From assembly GCF_000006405.1 (NCBI RefSeq), contig NW_003211397.1, forward strand, positions 447,638 through 472,512: 24,875 nt of DNA, in the 5' to 3' direction. Positions within the stretch are counted from its first letter, which is position 1. The number at the start of each line of letters is the position of its first letter. The translations under genes were made by a program, and so were the position numbers. The notes under the pieces are model-generated. The model was not told the DNA's origin. It was given only the letters and a program-made list of their open reading frames with translations, and did no database searches. Shown piece after piece: positions 1 through 8,986 of the stretch. Source of the DNA: Perkinsus marinus ATCC 50983 (Eukaryota > Perkinsozoa > Perkinsida > Perkinsidae).

Positions 1-863
1 CCTCGCTGAAGATTCATCGTATGCTGCTGAATCCGTGGCGAGCTCCGTTGTGCTACCAGAAGAAGGGGATACCAGTACCCGGGGAGAGGATCATAATGAT
101 GATGGAGGACTAGTAGTTGATGACAGTGGAGATTTGAGGTCTCCTTTGGAGCATGGATTCAATCGGGGGGACACCACGCAGAGTGAGCTGGCAAGAACTG
201 GGCATCTCAACGATGAAGTCGAATCGAGAGATACAGAGCAAATCTTGATGCCATTTGTAACGTCGGAGGGAGGAATTACTCAAGTGGAAACTGTGAGGTT
301 GAGTGAAGCCCGAAGAAGCACAGAGAACCTCCGAGCCGCCGTGTTGGAAGGGGTATATACTCACTATGCTGAGAAGGCGGGCATAGAGGATGAGGAGTTC
401 GACCCAGACGAGTATGTGGAGATGATAGAGAAAGGACCCGGGCCTAGTCTGGCTGAGAGGCGTCTTGTGAGATATGCCTTCCTCAATGGCTATGATGATG
501 CTCTCCTCGCCGTCGAGAAGGGTGAGCTATCAGGGCGTTCAGACCGAGTTAAAGAGGAAGTGGCAGCTGTCTACGTTGACCTCCATCCTCGGGAGCTTTC
601 TTACGGAGTCCCAACGGCATGTAAATTTGAACCCGCCGGTCTATTGCCTGTACCCCAGAATCTACAGCTAGATGATGCACCGCGGTGCTCTATCGAAAAG
701 TATGACAAGGTCATGTCGGCCAATCAGCCTCCACCATGCGATGCGGAGGACAGAAGTAGGTGATCGACACCCGAACTGACTTCGTATTTTGCTTCTCAGG
801 TTCGCGCGAGTACTCGAGAACTTCCTTCCTGGATGTCCCCGTCATTATTCCCCTCAGTCGTAG
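1..863 (+). CDS. 3' part of an acidic protein gene of unknown function (enters from the left edge)
   Basis: The reading frame is open from the first codon available at base 2, so the start lies outside the window. The visible part is about 270 residues, rich in Asp/Glu, with no signal peptide, membrane segment or recognised domain. The first half looks disordered (acidic, Ser/Thr/Gly-rich); the second half is more ordered and includes a short VKEEVAAVYVDLH stretch. Without splicing the frame stops at 761-763. A 40-nt GT-AG intron at 760-799 restores it, and the protein then ends with ARVLENFLPGCPRHYSPQS before a TAG at 861-863. The intron is supported by the paralogous copy at 4793-5161, which reads NRLARTLENFL directly with no intron. 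The gene belongs to the duplicated left segment. Function is not assigned. Confidence 0.6.
760..799 (+). other. 40-nt intron present here but absent from the paralogous copy
   Basis: The donor is GTGATC and the acceptor TTCTCAG. Removing it joins the frame to sequence homologous with the uninterrupted copy near 5110-5140. The length matches the other introns in the window. Confidence 0.6.
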
Positions 864-1233
864 AAGGTTCAAAGTCCGAAATCATGAGACACGTATTCGC
901 TATTTATAGCATTTACCACACTTTCCCGAGTCGCGTTCTGTATGACATCGCAAGACTAGTTGGACTTGATCATTGAAGGCACAAATCTCTTTTGAGAAGA
1001 GGTCCCTCTATAATTGCGTGCTAAACTCTAACTAACGCAAGCAAACCATCTTGACACGTCGATCTTATCGAAGTAGATATAATGACGAGTATCTCCTAGA
1101 CGGCAAGCAAAGATGCAACAAGATACGGTACACACCAATGCAATGTGATCAGGACATTTTTTGCGAGTGGTTAGATTGAAGTGATGATGAAACCATACCT
1201 TGAGATCAACGCGATGCCCGCAAGTGGGACAAT
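864..1233. other. Intergenic, duplicated; no gene seen
   Basis: This is the 3' flank of the acidic gene and of the convergent secreted-protein gene. Bases 985-1230 are clearly homologous to about 3660-3975 (for example the shared TTTTGAGAAGRGGTCC and AACTAACGCAAGC stretches). That places it in the segmental duplication and not in a separate gene. Confidence 0.6.
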
Positions 1234-1686
1234 CTATTTTGTTGAACAAACAACTTCTAAGCTCCCGGGGGCGGCGGGTAGGCGCAGCGCGTAACGCCCT
1301 CTACTGACAATGAGATCGTACCCAGCACCTTTCCTGAAAAAGTATTTCGAATCCTCGAATAAATCGTTGCACTCCTTCCCCAGCTTCATGTACCAAACCC
1401 CATGCAAATGTGCCGTGTAGGTACAACTGTAGCTGGGCTTAGGCAAGCCACCGTCGACTCTGCTTATGAATGTGATGTATCCATAATGCCCTCGATGTGA
1501 GACATCGACTTGTTGGATCATCTTTGTTCTACGACAGCCATAAGTGTCTTCGAACTCATATACTTTGCCGAAAACGCCATCGGCGAGGGCCAGAACCAGC
1601 AGAAGACGAAACAACAGCCCGCATGATAACACGTGTAGACGCTTTTCGCGTCTCGGGGCCCCAAAAGAATTGGACGAAGACGACAT
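1234..1686 (-). CDS. Small secreted cysteine-containing protein, family copy 1
   Basis: Single-exon 150-aa protein starting at ATG 1686. It has a polar N-region starting MSSSS, then a hydrophobic core LLFRLLLVLALADGVFG (about residues 24-40), read as a signal peptide, then a mature region of about 110 residues with few cysteines. The mature core carries ITFISRVDGGLPKPSYSC, then TAHLHGVWYMKLG, a Cys, and LFEDSKYFF. The same framework recurs in the proteins at 3977-4429 and 6134-6625, so this is a tandem family. It is probably exported through the ER; the partner or target is unknown. Paired cysteines suggest a small disulfide-stabilised domain (inference). Lineage-specific secreted families of this kind are typical of parasites, but no known effector family is recognised. 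Confidence 0.75.
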   Translation of the reverse strand: MSSSSNSFGAPRREKRLHVLSCGLLFRLLLVLALADGVFGKVYEFEDTYGCRRTKMIQQVDVSHRGHYGYITFISRVDGGLPKPSYSCTYTAHLHGVWYMKLGKECNDLFEDSKYFFRKGAGYDLIVSRGRYALRLPAAPGSLEVVCSTK

Positions 1687-1960
1687 TTTTCCGAGGGAGG
1701 GGTTGAAATTAGAAGCTGATTTACAAATTAGTTATTATGACGGTTCGTGGAGCTTTTTCCCAGTCACCCTAGAGCAAATGGCGCTATGGCGCTGCGCCAT
1801 GTAACGCTGTAACCTTTACCAGGAGGCTCCTAGTAGGAGACGGGATGTATGAAAGCCACAGGGCTGATTGAGGGGATCTTCTGTGCATCGCTGGGAGCCG
1901 CCAAACTGTGGGAACACGGTGGTGGTGCAGCAATAACAGCCCGTCTTTGGGGAAAATCCA
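1687..1960. other. Intergenic upstream region of secreted copy 1, duplicated
   Basis: This is the 5' flank of the minus-strand secreted gene. It is homologous to about 4440-4760 (shared GGGTTGAARTTRGAAGCTGATT and AACCTTTACMAGGAGC). Both short ORFs inside it differ between the copies, so no gene is called. Shared promoter elements would be expected here but cannot be identified by eye. Confidence 0.5.
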
Positions 1961-2563
1961 TTGAGACCAGGCAGAGTATGGGGACAAGGCGCGGTTTACT
2001 CCATGTTGCCTCATTGTATCTGTCATCGACACTTCGAGTACTGTCTTACGTTACAGACAGGAAAAAATACCGTGGTGTATTATCCCACGGCACAATTTAC
2101 ATTGTACTTCGCCGTTTGTGACAAGACAAACAGAATTATCATTCAAATGACAAGGAAAGCCCCACATGAGACGTCACAACTATCGCGTATCGAAGAACTT
2201 CAATTCTGCGTTCTAAGCTCCATTGTTGAGCTTCTTCCTGGGACTCAACTCACTGGAGTGTCGCGTGCATACATCTTGTTCGCTTGTATTCCTGACTACA
2301 ATACTCCCTTTGTATGAACAATCAACCACAGAGAAGACTATCCTGACTGCATACGCCACTCCGCAAGGTTCACACGCGCTGTGTACAGCACCACACGGGG
2401 GTTCCCAGTCTGGAAAGATATCTTGGCGCTCCCTGTGATGCGCTCCTCCATTCTTCTTGGCACGACTCGTACTCATCGGTCAACCACTTCAGTGTTTGAG
2501 TTTAGAACGCCACTCTACGATAGATGCGATACTTTTCAGTGTTATGTCCAAGACTGATTATTT
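1961..2563 (+). pseudogene. Decayed coding stretch, copy A
   Basis: A protein-like frame runs from about 1961 (containing VVYYPTAQFTLYFAVCDKTN and IEELQFCVLSSIVELLPG) to a TGA at 2315-2317. It continues in the same frame (YPDCIRHSARFTRAVYS, FEFRTPLYDRCDTFQCYVQ) to a second TGA at 2561-2563. The second half is duplicated at about 5530-5770, where the same TGA and frame are kept apart from one in-frame 24-nt length difference. Most codon differences between the copies change the amino acid, so the stretch looks unconstrained. No domain is recognised. Confidence 0.4.
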
Positions 2564-2694
2564 GAGCTTCTTATCGATCCTCATGTACACTAAACTGAGT
2601 TTGCAACGTAACTGCCTCACTCAGGCAGTCGGCACCAGTGGTGACTCACCACCATCGTTAGACACACGTATGATGTTTTATACCTATCGGGATG

Positions 2695-2990
2695 AGCCGT
2701 GAAGCCACGCCCGTGATTAGACTCAGGTAGAGTGGCATTCGGCTGACTGTAGAATGTGATGTTTTGCCCCTCGACTTTGACTCAGCCGATCAAACCCTTT
2801 TTGCAGATGTACTCCCCGACGAACGGATACGGCTCCCCCTCTGTCAAGGCAGATCCGACACGGACCAGAGGCTTCTCAGAGACATTCTGCTGTTGATGAT
2901 GACCGTTCTCAGAGCCAACTCCGTTAACAAGGAAGGACACCAGCAAGGAGCTATATAGATGGGGTATTCATCACTAGGCATAGACCAACA
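2695..2990 (-). pseudogene. Broken copy of the third secreted-family gene
   Basis: Homologous to the first ~110 codons of the intact gene at 6134-6625, including SEKPLVRVG, TEGEPYPFVGEYIC and the region up to FTAHP. Three lesions are visible. The start region near 2960-2990 no longer gives the ATG of the intact copy; the Arg codon after GLIG has become TGA (near 2798-2806); and the C-terminal third is missing, because the sequence jumps into the decayed stretch at about 2690. The breakpoint suggests a deletion joining two units of the tandem segment. Confidence 0.7.
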
Positions 2991-3025
2991 TCCCCATGAA
3001 GAACTTTCTTCAAATTGATCCATAG

Positions 3026-3205
3026 AGGTGAAATTCGGACTGGTGCCCTAGACTAGGGGGAAAATTACCTAAGCCCAAGCTCGTTTCCTTATCCCAAGCA
3101 ATATCCCGTAATCCAAGCAAATGCCCTTAATCCAAGCTATATGGCGCATGCAATAATGTGCTTGGATTAGTGACAAGTAAATAAGGGCAAGTCTGAATTT
3201 CACCT
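3026..3205. mobile_element. Foldback (MITE-like) insertion
   Basis: A 16-nt arm at 3026-3041 (AGGTGAAATTCGGACT) reappears inverted with one mismatch at 3190-3205. Nested inside, GCCCTTA and ATCCAAGC near 3121-3138 are inverted as GCTTGGAT and TAAGGGC near 3159-3187, and short CCAAGC words repeat four times. Sequence of the form GTGCCCTAGACT occurs just inside the left arm (from about 3043) and just outside the right arm (from about 3207), like an imperfect target duplication. The paralogous position around 6655-6690 has one such stretch and lacks the insert. No coding capacity is seen. Confidence 0.5.
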
Positions 3206-3976
3206 AGTGCCCCTAGTCTCGTTTCTGCTTCTACTCTCAGTATTTTCATTAATCAGGGGATTACAGTTTGAATCCGACATTTCCAACCCGACGGATACTA
3301 GAGTCGCTACGTCCGCCAACTTGCCGGCGGCAACTGAAAACCACAAGTTCAAGGAAGGAACTTAACGTTACTCTGTGAAGGTAGAACCTGGGAGGTTCAC
3401 CCCAAACAATGAACATTTCCTGCGACACTCCAGCAATAACCTTTTGTCGCACGTGTGCATATTCGTACTTCAAACTTTTCAATACGTTCGCTCGAACGTT
3501 GAAGTTAACTTGGCAAGTGGTCTACCTCTAGGCCTAGACCTAGAGCTTGAGCAACATAACGTGGTAACTAAGTAACTCCTTCAGCCATTACATGACGTTC
3601 ATGCCCTCGTCAATGATACTTTTGTATCGTAAATGAGCTTCCCATGAGAGAACCAAACATGTAGTCCCACATTGGGCACACCCCTTTTGAGAAGGGGTCC
3701 TCTATGATTGAGTGCCAAATGCCAAGTGGGCAAACTTGTCGCTCCTGAACAATCTCACAACTAACGCAAGCCGAACTTCTCGATCTGTCGATTCAATCAA
3801 AGTGAAAATAAGGACGGGTATCCCGCAGATGGTTGAAAAAGACGGAACAAGATATGGCACGCATCAGTGCAATGTAATCAAGACAATTTTTGCCAGCGGT
3901 CAAATTGAAGTGATGCTGAAACCCTATCATGAGATAAATGCGATGCCCGTGAGTGGGATCAGTCCTGCAAGATGAT
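3206..3976. other. Intergenic; no gene supported
   Basis: Short ORFs on both strands are unconvincing. A 16-nt inverted repeat (ACGTTCG-CT-CGAACGT) lies near 3484-3499 and the palindrome TCTAGGCCTAGA near 3527-3538. From about 3660 on, the sequence is the second copy of 985-1230, i.e. the 3' flank of secreted copy 2. Confidence 0.5.
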
Positions 3977-4429
3977 CTATTGTGTGACACAACGCTTGCC
4001 CGTGCCGAAGCCGACCGGCAAGTACAGCGCGTAAGGTATAGAGTCGGCCATGAGATCGTAACCGAACGGACCTTTCCTGAAGAAGTAGTCTGAATCCTCG
4101 AAAAGATCGTTACAGGCATCCCCGAGGACCATATACCAGATACCATCTAAACGTGCTGTGTAGGTACAACTGTAGCTGGGCTTAGGCAAGCCACCGTTGA
4201 CTCTGCTTATGAATGTGATATACCCTTCATTCCCTTGATGTGAGACATCGACGCTCTGAATCATATCTGTTTGAGGGCAGCCATACGAGGCTTCGAAGCG
4301 ATCTATTTTGGCAACGGCTTCATCGATTAGTGCTAACACCAGCAAGAGACGGAACAACAGTCTGCATGATGACGCTTGTAGACAATTTTCAGGTCTCGGG
4401 GAACCGAAAGAATCGGACGAAGACGACAT
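3977..4429 (-). CDS. Small secreted cysteine-containing protein, family copy 2
   Basis: Single-exon 150-aa paralogue of the protein at 1234-1686. The ATG at 4429 is chosen because it gives the same MSSSS start as copy 1; an upstream TTG codon is in frame but unlikely. The N-region is followed by LLFRLLLVLALIDEAVA (signal peptide), and then the family core ITFISRVNGGLPKPSYSC, TARLDGIWYMVLG, Cys, LFEDSDYFFRKG. Outside the core the two paralogues differ strongly, while a 62-nt block (4158-4219) is nearly identical to 1415-1476. It is presumably exported; function unknown. Confidence 0.75.
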   Translation of the reverse strand: MSSSSDSFGSPRPENCLQASSCRLLFRLLLVLALIDEAVAKIDRFEASYGCPQTDMIQSVDVSHQGNEGYITFISRVNGGLPKPSYSCTYTARLDGIWYMVLGDACNDLFEDSDYFFRKGPFGYDLMADSIPYALYLPVGFGTGKRCVTQ

Positions 4430-4792
4430 TTTTTCCAAGAGAGGGGTTGAAGTTGGAAGCTGATTCGCAATCGGTGATTATGACGCAACGTCATCAATGC
4501 AGCCATGGCCCTGGCGGGAAAGGCATCTTTCCCGGTCACCCTAGCGCCATGCAACACTGTAACCTTTACAAGGAGCCAGGATGTATGAAAGCCATGGGCC
4601 CAGAGCTGACCAGGGGGGATCGTAAAGGTATTTCTGGGAACCGCAAAACTGTGGAAGCACGGTGGTAATGCAGCAAACACAGATTACCGTAGGGGAGAGT
4701 CTATCGTTAGTCGAGACAAGGCATAGTGTGGCGACAAGGCCCGGTTTAATCCATCAGCAAAGGAGTTTGATTGACGTGCAGCCAGCTGAGAA
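4430..4792. other. Intergenic, second copy of the secreted-gene upstream region
   Basis: Homologous to about 1690-2010. The copies diverge after about 4760, where the truncated acidic-gene copy is joined. No gene is called. Confidence 0.45.
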
Positions 4793-5161
4793 ATGCTCAT
4801 TCGGTTATCCAAATCACGAACGCTTCAACTATGCCCCCAAACATGCTCAACGTTTGGCAACATCGAAGGAGATGAACTATCAGGGAGTTTGGACCGGGTT
4901 AGAGTGGAAGTGGCAGTCGTCTACCTTCGTCTCCATTTACGGAAGCCCTCCGGTGTCCCAACGGCATACAGATCTGAACGTGCCGGTCTGTTGTCTGTAT
5001 CCCAGGCAAGTCCCCTTGAGGCCCTACAGCTAGATGACGCTTCGCATCGCTCTATCCAGAAGCTGGGTGAGGTTATGTCGGCCAATCAGCCTCCATCATG
5101 CGATGTGGAGAACAGGCTCGCGCGGACACTCGAGAACTTTCTTATTGATGTCACATCATGA
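4793..5161 (+). pseudogene. Truncated, intron-less copy of the acidic gene
   Basis: From about 4870 this reads in frame as a paralogue of the C-terminal ~100 residues of the gene at 1-863 (ELSG, VAVVYLRLH, GVPTA, MSANQPPSCD, ARTLENFL). The N-terminal ~150 residues are missing and the first part of the ORF is unrelated. The position of the 40-nt intron is uninterrupted here. The frame ends inside a palindromic insert (5144-5173), which adds IDVTS and a stop. Homology continues in the 3' flank (about 5174-5280), so this is a DNA-level segmental copy, not a simple retrocopy. It could still be expressed as a short protein, but no start is convincing. Confidence 0.6.
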
Positions 5162-5173
5162 TGTGACATCAAT
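5144..5173. repeat. Perfect 30-nt palindrome
   Basis: The left half ATTGATGTCACATCA is followed immediately by its exact reverse complement, with no loop. The homologous place in the left copy (about 828-833) has no such sequence, so it was inserted here or lost there. Confidence 0.9.
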
Positions 5174-5289
5174 GATGTCCCCGTCATTATTCCATTCACT
5201 CGTTCAAAGTCCGAAATCATGGGTTACGCATTCGTTGTTTATGGCATTTACCACGCTTAAACGAGTCGCGTTCTGGATCTGAGAGTGGT

Positions 5290-6133
5290 TGAACATCATG
5301 ATATGAGGATTCTTCGACTTCCGCCCAGTAAACCGAAGAACTACCATCAGCGCCATTCTCAACTTGAAACTGTCTGCACACTTGTACGCATACGTTTTGA
5401 GTTTTGAGTGTCATTTCCGATTACTCCTGGCAGTCAACACACTGGAGTATAAGCAATGTCTCATGTCTGAACATATCATTTGATGGGACGAGGGTCTCTG
5501 TCCATTGCATGTCGGGTTGCAATCGCTGTTGACTACTCCACTCCCTTTGTATGAACAATTGACCACGGAAAAGACTATCCTGACCGCATACGCCACTGTG
5601 CAAGTTTCACGCGCGGTGTGTACTGGGAAGATATCTTGGCGCTTCCTGTGATGCGCTCCTCCATTCTTCTTGGCACGAATCCTACTCGTCGGTCAATCAC
5701 TTCAGTGCTCGAGTTTAGAACCCCACTCTTTAACAGACGCAAGGCTCTTCAGTGTTATGTTCAAGAGTGAATATTTAAACATCTTATCGATCCTCGTGTA
5801 CACTAAACTGAGTTCGCAACGTAAGCGCCTAGCTCAGGCAGTTGACACCAGTGGTGACTCACCACCATCATAAGACACACGTATGACGTTACATACCGGT
5901 CGATACTACAAATGATAAGATTGATAATTGAGACATTGACTCTACCGCCAGCCTATCAAAACAGGCTGCTACAATGCAATAATAAAATGTCACCATCAGC
6001 TGGTGGATGAGTAGGTGAGAACAAACCGGGGACAGAATTTTTACTCAGGACCAGCGAACCACGTAAAAACAGAAGACCCATAAAAATATTAACTTTCGCA
6101 TCGGACTCCCAGTTGCTGATATCCACTAAATAT
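5290..6133. pseudogene. Decayed coding stretch, copy B, and flank
   Basis: Bases ~5530-5880 are roughly 85% identical by eye to ~2295-2690. The PFV-TGA-TIDHG motif, the following frame (FEFRTPLFNRR, LQCYVQE) and its terminal TGA are all retained. The upstream part (5290-5530) no longer matches copy A well. Bases 5880-6133 show no gene; they form the 3' flank of the secreted gene that follows. Confidence 0.4.
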
Positions 6134-6625
6134 TCACTTAACAATCTCGCACTCCACAATCTTCGTGACCGTGTTGGGGATAACCAAGAGTCCTTTGGAA
6201 ACAACGTCATATGTAGCGGTGAGCATCGTAGAGTCGTAGTAGCCGTGGGAGTCGTTTATAAGAGCCTTACACGGGTCTTGAAGATTGAGAAACCATACTT
6301 TCCATTCGGGATGAGCCGTGAAGCCACACCCGTAACTCGACTTAACTAGAGTCGCATTCGGCTGTCTGTAGAATGTGATGTTTTCCCCCTCGATTTTGAC
6401 TCTGCCGATCAAACCCTTTCTGCAGATGTACTCCCCGACGAACGGATACGGCTCCCCCTCTGTCAAGGCAGGTCCGACACGGACCAGAGGCTTCTCAGAG
6501 ACATTCTGCTGTTGATGAGGACTATCCTCAGACACAACTTCGCGGACGAGGAAGGACATCAGCAAGGGACGAAGGAGCAACATAAATGGAAAATTGGATG
6601 CTGAGCATAAACCAGTATCACACAT
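6134..6625 (-). CDS. Small secreted cysteine-containing protein, family copy 3 (divergent)
   Basis: Single-exon 163-aa protein from ATG 6625. Residues ~11-30 (FPFMLLLRPLLMSFLV) form a probable signal peptide; the ATG at residue 15 is an alternative start. The mature region includes GEPYPFVGEYICRKG and GENITFYRQPNATLVKSSYGC, followed by FTAHPEWKVWFLNL, a Cys and LINDSHGYYD. The spacing of the SY-x-C, TAH, VW and C-x-x-L-x-x-DS positions matches copies 1 and 2, showing a common fold. NITF, NATL and NDS are potential N-glycosylation sites. Its broken sister lies at 2695-2990. Function is unknown; secretion is inferred from the signal peptide. Confidence 0.7.
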   Translation of the reverse strand: MCDTGLCSASNFPFMLLLRPLLMSFLVREVVSEDSPHQQQNVSEKPLVRVGPALTEGEPYPFVGEYICRKGLIGRVKIEGENITFYRQPNATLVKSSYGCGFTAHPEWKVWFLNLQDPCKALINDSHGYYDSTMLTATYDVVSKGLLVIPNTVTKIVECEIVK

Positions 6626-7614
6626 GACGATATTCCTCCGAGTTAACCCATATAAGTAAAATTCAGACTGACGCCCTAGTCTTGCTGCTGATTGGTCAGG
6701 ACCGATAACCGAGTCGGGGGAACTCGTGAAGATCCCTGTCTCAATTTATTCCGGAGCGATGTATGATTAGCTATGCACATACATGCAATCACGCATAGTG
6801 GTCAGGAGCAGCAAGACCGGGATAGTTGCCCATAATTCTCTATCAGACCTGTCAGGGCTACGTAAGACGCCATCATACGAGCTTTTATAGGGCGTCTCCA
6901 TACCGAGACTTCCCAATTTTATCAGCACGGTAAACCTGGACAAACCACGTCACCTGTGTGCTCATCGAAGCGAGTTGGTGTCCAGCACTATGGGTTGGGT
7001 GTCTGGAAAATGTGTCGTCGATCCACCCGTCCCACCCAGGGGCTTGCCTGGTCGGAACGTTTCCTCCCTGGCTGAATGGATAGAAATTTATGTTAGAATT
7101 TATTCGACCTGGGAATGCTGTAGTGTCCAATAGCACAGATAATGAAAGAGATCGGCCATCATCCGACACATCGTTTATTCCGGAGAACCGGACCATGGAC
7201 ACCAACCTTATCACTCACACATAATAACCCTTGAGTGGATGAGAGAGAACCCTGATTCTTGGTACCGTCATCAGCCGACACTTGACGTTTTAGAGTGTAC
7301 AAATCGGCAACGATCTCCACACTCACACTTAGTAGCTGTCAGCTAATATTCTTCTGATTCTGATAGCAAATCTCATTCTTCTGATACCCTTTGCGACCAT
7401 GGGGGAAGGTGAGGCCGTATGCGATCCCCCATGTGAGGCGCACGAGATTGCAACAGGGGAAAGAACACGTGGGGACCATAACTGACCCCAACCTCCTCAT
7501 TCCATGTTTTCAAGGAGGCCTCAGTTGCCCCGCGGATATGTATGACGACGTTCAACATACTCAGTGACTATGGGAAACGTCGATGTCTGGGCTTACAGAT
7601 ATTAGTGCCGCGGC

Positions 7615-7633
7615 GGGAGTCGCGGCGACTCCC
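7615..7633. repeat. 19-nt palindrome with a single central base
   Basis: GGGAGTCGC and its exact reverse complement flank one G. It is GC-rich and could form a strong hairpin. Confidence 0.85.
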
Positions 7634-7703
7634 ACCCAGGGGAAAACTAAACACTGTATTCCCTCGTAAAAGCTGAGAAGAATCCGACATGATTCACGTG
7701 CTC

Positions 7704-7720
7704 ATTCCCTAATAGGGAAT
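7704..7720. repeat. 17-nt palindrome with a single central base
   Basis: ATTCCCTA and its exact reverse complement flank one A. It lies about 140 bp beyond the ATG8 stop codon on that gene's strand and might mark its 3' end (inference only). Confidence 0.8.
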
Positions 7721-7861
7721 CTCTATTGAACAAGCCAACCACAAGCACTGCACTGGATCACTTCATTGGTACAAAAGCTCAAGACTCGCAATGCGCCATT
7801 AAAACAATTCCAGATCATGTTGGCTCATCACCTACCAATGAGCCGGAATTGGTTGTGGATA

Positions 7862-8775
7862 TCAACAACCACCCAGAGTGTTCTCACTGCTGTACGTAAC
7901 ATAGCTAACACAGACACACATTCGCTGAGAATAGCGAACATTTTGAACATTTTCTTACAGGAAACCATCCTCATCTTTAAACTTGTCGTATAAACCGTTC
8001 ATCGTATCGCCTGAGCGACTATATCATAGCCAGTAGAAAATAAACTTCGGTTACCGGTCTTTGGTACGATATTCTTCCAAACGAAAATGTAAATCGTTTC
8101 GTTGAAAGAATGCTTAATTGGCACATCTGAATGACGTAATAATCAACAGTGTTCAAGAGAGCGGCGGAAATCTGTCCCAACTGTTGCGTTCCTGTCCCCT
8201 GCGGTTCACGCTTAGACTATGGCTATAATGCTCATATGTGTGTAAACTCTCAACTATGCTTCCTTATTCAATATCATTCCTTGTGATACGTCCGGCTCAA
8301 CCGAGAACGTAGCTGACAAGAGCGTCTCAGCTCCGCATGTCAAAGGATCGAAATATCATCCTCAGTATCGTATCAATCATTGCTATGATATCATCAAGGA
8401 AGAAGATCGTCTCCGCCTACCTTGACCATTTTCTTCCGACTGCGCCTTCACATCAGGCCTAAAGATACTCTTATGTACTATGTACTTGAACTCGCCACAT
8501 AGCATGTTTCCTGGAACTAGAAACTTTTGCTTCTCGATTTCGGGTAGCTCACTCCTCTCATGCCTGAGGAACATCATTCGAATCTCTTCAGTGTAAAGAA
8601 GCTTTCTGACCTTTCAACAATCACTGGAATTCTCTCCGGATATTTCTGCAAAATTTTCCGCGACTCACTCCGGCGCTTTCCTGAAATAGCGTATGATCAA
8701 TCACGATTTCACCATAGACCATAACTCACCTAAGCTGTGCTTGCTACGGTACGAACTTGTTCGTGGACTCGCCAT
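7862..8775 (-). CDS. ATG8: Autophagy-related ubiquitin-like protein ATG8
   Basis: Ubiquitin-like protein that is conjugated to phosphatidylethanolamine on autophagosomal membranes, and in apicomplexan relatives also on the apicoplast. Six exons: 8775-8730, 8680-8611, 8563-8421, 8126-8055, 8010-7959, 7904-7862; phases close to 141 aa. Visible family motifs are KRRSES followed by KYPERIPVIVER, then EIEKQKFLVP, GEFKYIVHKSI, TIYIFV, VPKTGDTMNGLYDKFKDEDG and the end YVTYSSENTLGGC. Gly139 after ENTL fits the conserved lipidation glycine. The extra GC would have to be removed by ATG4, unlike Plasmodium and Toxoplasma ATG8, which end at the glycine. An insertion of roughly 20 residues lies between KSI and TIYIFV, next to the unusually long third intron (8420-8127, 294 nt; the others are 44-54 nt), so that junction is the least certain. 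Confidence 0.9.
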
Positions 8776-8986
8776 TGAACACAAATAAAACGACACACTC
8801 GTGAACCAAATATTGATAAACTCAACAGAAAACTATCCTTTCGTTTGAGCGCAAAATTCCCCCTCGAGATCTCCTATGGTGATCATCACTCACAGCTTCT
8901 TGACGTCTTCACCTACTGTGGCTCTACCACTAAATACTCCTTGCATTACGAACAAGAAAGCAGTAGTGTGGCAGCAGCAGTAGACG

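Larger units (their letters stand above)
6626..7861. other. Gene-poor interval with inverted repeats
   Basis: A 109-codon minus-strand ORF (6885-7214) and a 61-codon one (7373-7558) are open but have no recognisable domain, signal peptide or supported splice structure, so they are not called as genes. An 11-nt inverted repeat (GTCTTGCTGCT at 6679-6689, inverted at 6807-6817) bounds a 139-bp stretch. Two compact palindromes follow at 7615-7633 and 7704-7720. Confidence 0.4.

Noticed and set aside
2315-2563. In-frame TGA conserved in both decayed copies (2315-2317 and about 5551-5553), suggesting stop-codon readthrough or selenocysteine
   Set aside because: Codons after the TGA differ mostly at amino-acid-changing positions, a second shared TGA follows, and general nucleotide homology continues past both stops. 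This fits duplication of an already dead gene.
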